Below are positions 5,227 to 6,714 of a stretch of DNA of 6,714 bases, in pieces. Both the position numbers and the translations under genes were made by a program. The DNA is taken from contig JAGVFV010000170.1 in NCBI GenBank assembly GCA_020057445.1, positions 1 to 6,714 on the forward strand, in the 5' to 3' direction. The notes beneath the pieces were generated by a model. It was not told the DNA's origin. It was given only the letters and a program-made list of their open reading frames with translations, and did not search any database. This DNA comes from an archaeon. Its GTDB lineage: Archaea > Nanobdellota > Nanobdellia > Woesearchaeales > JAHJEM01. Numbering within the stretch: position 1 is the first letter of the stretch; each line of letters opens with the position of its first letter.

Positions 5227-6714
5227 GCATCACCGTGCTTGAATATGCTGCCGAACCAGACAAAGCCAAAGAAGAATATGGCCAATATCCCGAATCCGAG
5301 CATCACAGGGAAGAACGGCTTTTTCAATTGCTCTGTGAGGAAAGAGATGGAGAATGTGCTGGGGGCATCGATGACAGATCCGGTGATCAGGCCCGTATCG
5401 AAGGCTCCTTTGCCGACTTGCGGCACGACCGCGATATAGAAGCTTCTGTCAGTGATAGGGTACTCCTGTGTCGCGTCCTTGTTGGTGAGAGTGATGCTTT
5501 GGACAGTATATGTCGTGTCAGGAAGGTTTCCTGCGATTGTCCCTTCCCACGTCCCATAATTCTTGTTTCCCCTGACGAGGGATAGGGGGATGGTGGTGGT
5601 TGTGCCGCGCGAGCTCGTAATGGCCGCTGTCACTGACGTGATGCCTCCGCTATCCCGTGCATCGAGAGTGAGAAGTGCAGATGAGGGAGTGTCAGCATAG
5701 GTCATGTTGAGGAGGGAGTTGATGAGGGCAAGATGCTCCTCTTTTCCGACGACAGAGTCGCTCACGACGTAGAATGTCCTGTCGGTCACATTTGCTGTCG
5801 TCTTTGCTGTGGTCCCTTGCAGGAAGATGCCGGTCACTGTGTAGAGTCCGGGATATGAGACGCTGAAGTTGGCAGACCAGGTGCCGTAGCTCGGGGTGCC
5901 CTGCACGAGGACGAGGTTCACTTTCATGTCCTTTCCAGAGGGTGTGGTGATTTGCGCGACCGCTGACTTGATCCTGCCGTCAGAGTCTTTGGCGTCGAGG
6001 GTTATCGTCTGCGTGTCGTTGGAGGCTAGGGTATTTTTTCCGAGAAGGACATAGACGAGCTCAAGTTTCTCTGGACGGAGTCCTAATCCGCCTCCGCCGC
6101 TACTGCTGATTCTGGGTTCATTTCCTGATGAAGACTCTGGAAGCTCTCGGTAATGCCCTCTCTGTGTCGTGAGGGTGTATACGTGCATGAGGCCTGTCGC
6201 ATTGTCAACGGCTGCGATCTCCACAAGGAATGTTGTCCCGTAGGGAAAGTCTCCGATATACTTCTTCCAGTCAGTCTCGCTTGGGAAGATGCTCGGATCA
6301 AGTCCGTACGTCGTCCGTGCTCCGCTGTTGTCGAGGGTGATATTTACCGAACGGTATACCGAATAGTTGTTGTTGGTGAAGATATGGACTGTCGCGTCTG
6401 CCGCCCCGACCTCGTCTTGGAAGAAAGGGTTGATCGTATTTTCCACATGGATAGGCCATTGTGAAGAGGTGCTCCCCGCTGTTGCCCTGACTGTCGCTTT
6501 CTTGTGGTCGCTCGTGTAGAGGATGGTCGGATTCCAGATGAAGGTGTCTGAAGAGCCTTGTGTCGTCTGGACAACAGTGCCGTCCACTGTCCAAGTGATG
6601 GTGCCTGCCGCGTTCAGGGTGATGGAGAATGTGGCATTGTCTGTCTCATATAGGTGGTAGTCAGTGCCCAGCGTATCGTCGTGTTGGAAAGGAAGGCTCG
6701 TCGAATTCGCGATG
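5223..6714 (-). CDS. Type I membrane surface protein with Ig-like repeats, 5' end beyond window (possible BcsB counterpart)
   Basis: The frame stays open to the right edge, giving 496 visible C-terminal residues; a GTG at 6587 is in frame but has no claim to be the start. In visible numbering, residues 1-92 look like an Ig/PKD-type domain of archaeal surface proteins (TITWTVDG at 38-45, WPIHV near the end). Residues 93-190 form a second domain of unknown family with a W-x-x-Y...Y-G-T-x-x-x-V-x-I-A core. A Ser/Gly-rich linker spans 193-209. Two related beta-sandwich-like repeats cover 236-317 and 347-428. One membrane helix lies at about 467-491, followed by the short tail KHGDA. Nine N-x-S/T sequons (N3, 26, 116, 124, 171, 232, 282, 308, 336) fit an N-glycosylated exterior. 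Its place, overlapping the synthase start by 4 bases, and its topology recall BcsB, the ectodomain partner of BcsA, but no sequence homology to BcsB is evident. It could equally be a glycan-binding adhesin or S-layer-like protein. Confidence 0.75.
   Translation of the reverse strand, partial: IANSTSLPFQHDDTLGTDYHLYETDNATFSITLNAAGTITWTVDGTVVQTTQGSSDTFIWNPTILYTSDHKKATVRATAGSTSSQWPIHVENTINPFFQDEVGAADATVHIFTNNNYSVYRSVNITLDNSGARTTYGLDPSIFPSETDWKKYIGDFPYGTTFLVEIAAVDNATGLMHVYTLTTQRGHYRELPESSSGNEPRISSSGGGGLGLRPEKLELVYVLLGKNTLASNDTQTITLDAKDSDGRIKSAVAQITTPSGKDMKVNLVLVQGTPSYGTWSANFSVSYPGLYTVTGIFLQGTTAKTTANVTDRTFYVVSDSVVGKEEHLALINSLLNMTYADTPSSALLTLDARDSGGITSVTAAITSSRGTTTTIPLSLVRGNKNYGTWEGTIAGNLPDTTYTVQSITLTNKDATQEYPITDRSFYIAVVPQVGKGAFDTGLITGSVIDAPSTFSISFLTEQLKKPFFPVMLGFGILAIFFFGFVWFGSIFKHGDA
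5230..5234 (-). promoter_or_regulatory. Shine-Dalgarno site (GGTGA) for the synthase gene
   Basis: Read on the minus strand, GGTGA lies 3 bases before the ATG at 5226 and within the last codons of the surface-protein gene. The spacing matches the site before the GH8-like gene. Together with the ATGA stop/start overlap it points to translational coupling. Confidence 0.6.
5241..5315 (-). other. C-terminal membrane helix of the surface protein
   Basis: About 25 hydrophobic residues rich in F, G, I and L follow a KKP step and precede a K-H-G-D-A tail. This places the bulk of the protein outside and its C-terminus in the cytoplasm, if topology follows the type I rule. It is a permanent anchor, with no LPXTG-like or other sorting motif nearby. 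Confidence 0.85.
5430..5675 (-). repeat. Ig-like protein repeat B of the surface protein
   Basis: This 82-residue unit starts LLTLDARD, carries NYGTW in the middle and ends DRSFYIA. It shares the landmarks LDA-[KR]-D, SLVRG against VLVQG, YGTW, YTV and TDR-x-FY with the unit encoded at 5763-6008. It is predicted to be a beta-sandwich from alternating hydrophobic residues. It lies nearest the membrane. Confidence 0.75.
5763..6008 (-). repeat. Ig-like protein repeat A of the surface protein
   Basis: This 82-residue unit starts TITLDAKD, carries SYGTW in the middle and ends DRTFYVV. It is clearly related to the unit encoded at 5430-5675 but diverged at the DNA level, so the duplication is old. 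About 29 residues separate the two units, including the segment with the N-M-T sequon. Confidence 0.75.
6087..6137 (-). other. Ser/Gly-rich linker in the surface protein
   Basis: These 17 codons hold two Ser triplets and a run of four Gly between the middle domain and the first Ig-like repeat. It reads as a flexible hinge separating a distal head from a membrane-proximal stalk. Confidence 0.6.

Noticed and set aside
6585..6587. GTG at 6585-6587 as the true start of the surface protein
   Set aside because: The frame is open for 42 more codons to the window edge, and those residues complete the same Ig/PKD-like domain. No signal peptide follows the GTG.

Overview
The window holds one compact minus-strand gene cluster, followed at its 3' end (left edge) by 195 bases of non-coding DNA full of hairpins. 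The organism is most likely an archaeon, possibly an uncultivated lineage, though bacteria are not excluded. Reasons for the archaeal lean are GGTGA-type Shine-Dalgarno sites before all three visible starts, tightly overlapping genes, a sequon-rich type I surface protein with Ig/PKD-like domains, a GT-C-like membrane protein of the PTPS-related kind, and a cellulose-synthase-like enzyme without the c-di-GMP-binding PilZ domain. No rRNA or other phylogenetic marker is present, so this placement is an inference.

Layout in order of transcription (right to left). (1) The C-terminal 496 residues of a large extracellular beta-rich protein with one C-terminal membrane helix; its start lies beyond the right edge. 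(2) A 536-residue processive family 2 glycosyltransferase of the cellulose synthase type, with every hallmark motif and a gating-loop-like sequence. (3) A 734-residue multi-spanning membrane protein resembling the PTPS-related/YfhO-like GT-C proteins, with a large ectodomain. (4) A 408-residue membrane-anchored protein that carries the signature of glycoside hydrolase family 8, the family of bacterial BcsZ cellulase. The junctions overlap by 4, 8 and 4 bases, and each downstream start has an SD site inside the preceding gene, so the four genes look like one translationally coupled operon.

Working model (inference): this is an exopolysaccharide synthesis and secretion module with the logic of a bacterial bcs operon. 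The GT2 polymerises and exports a beta-linked glycan. The upstream type I protein occupies the place and topology of BcsB, with an ectodomain and a C-terminal anchor next to the synthase. The GH8-like protein stands in for BcsZ, trimming or releasing polymer at the membrane surface. The GT-C-like protein may add sugars from a lipid carrier to the polymer or to a surface protein. No PilZ, BcsC or other recognised bcs component is visible.

The left intergenic region (1-195) has three consecutive inverted-repeat structures. Two contain a 27-base palindromic unit that differs at six positions, four of which form two compensatory base-pair changes. The leftmost hairpin is followed by T-rich sequence on the minus strand and is the probable operon terminator.
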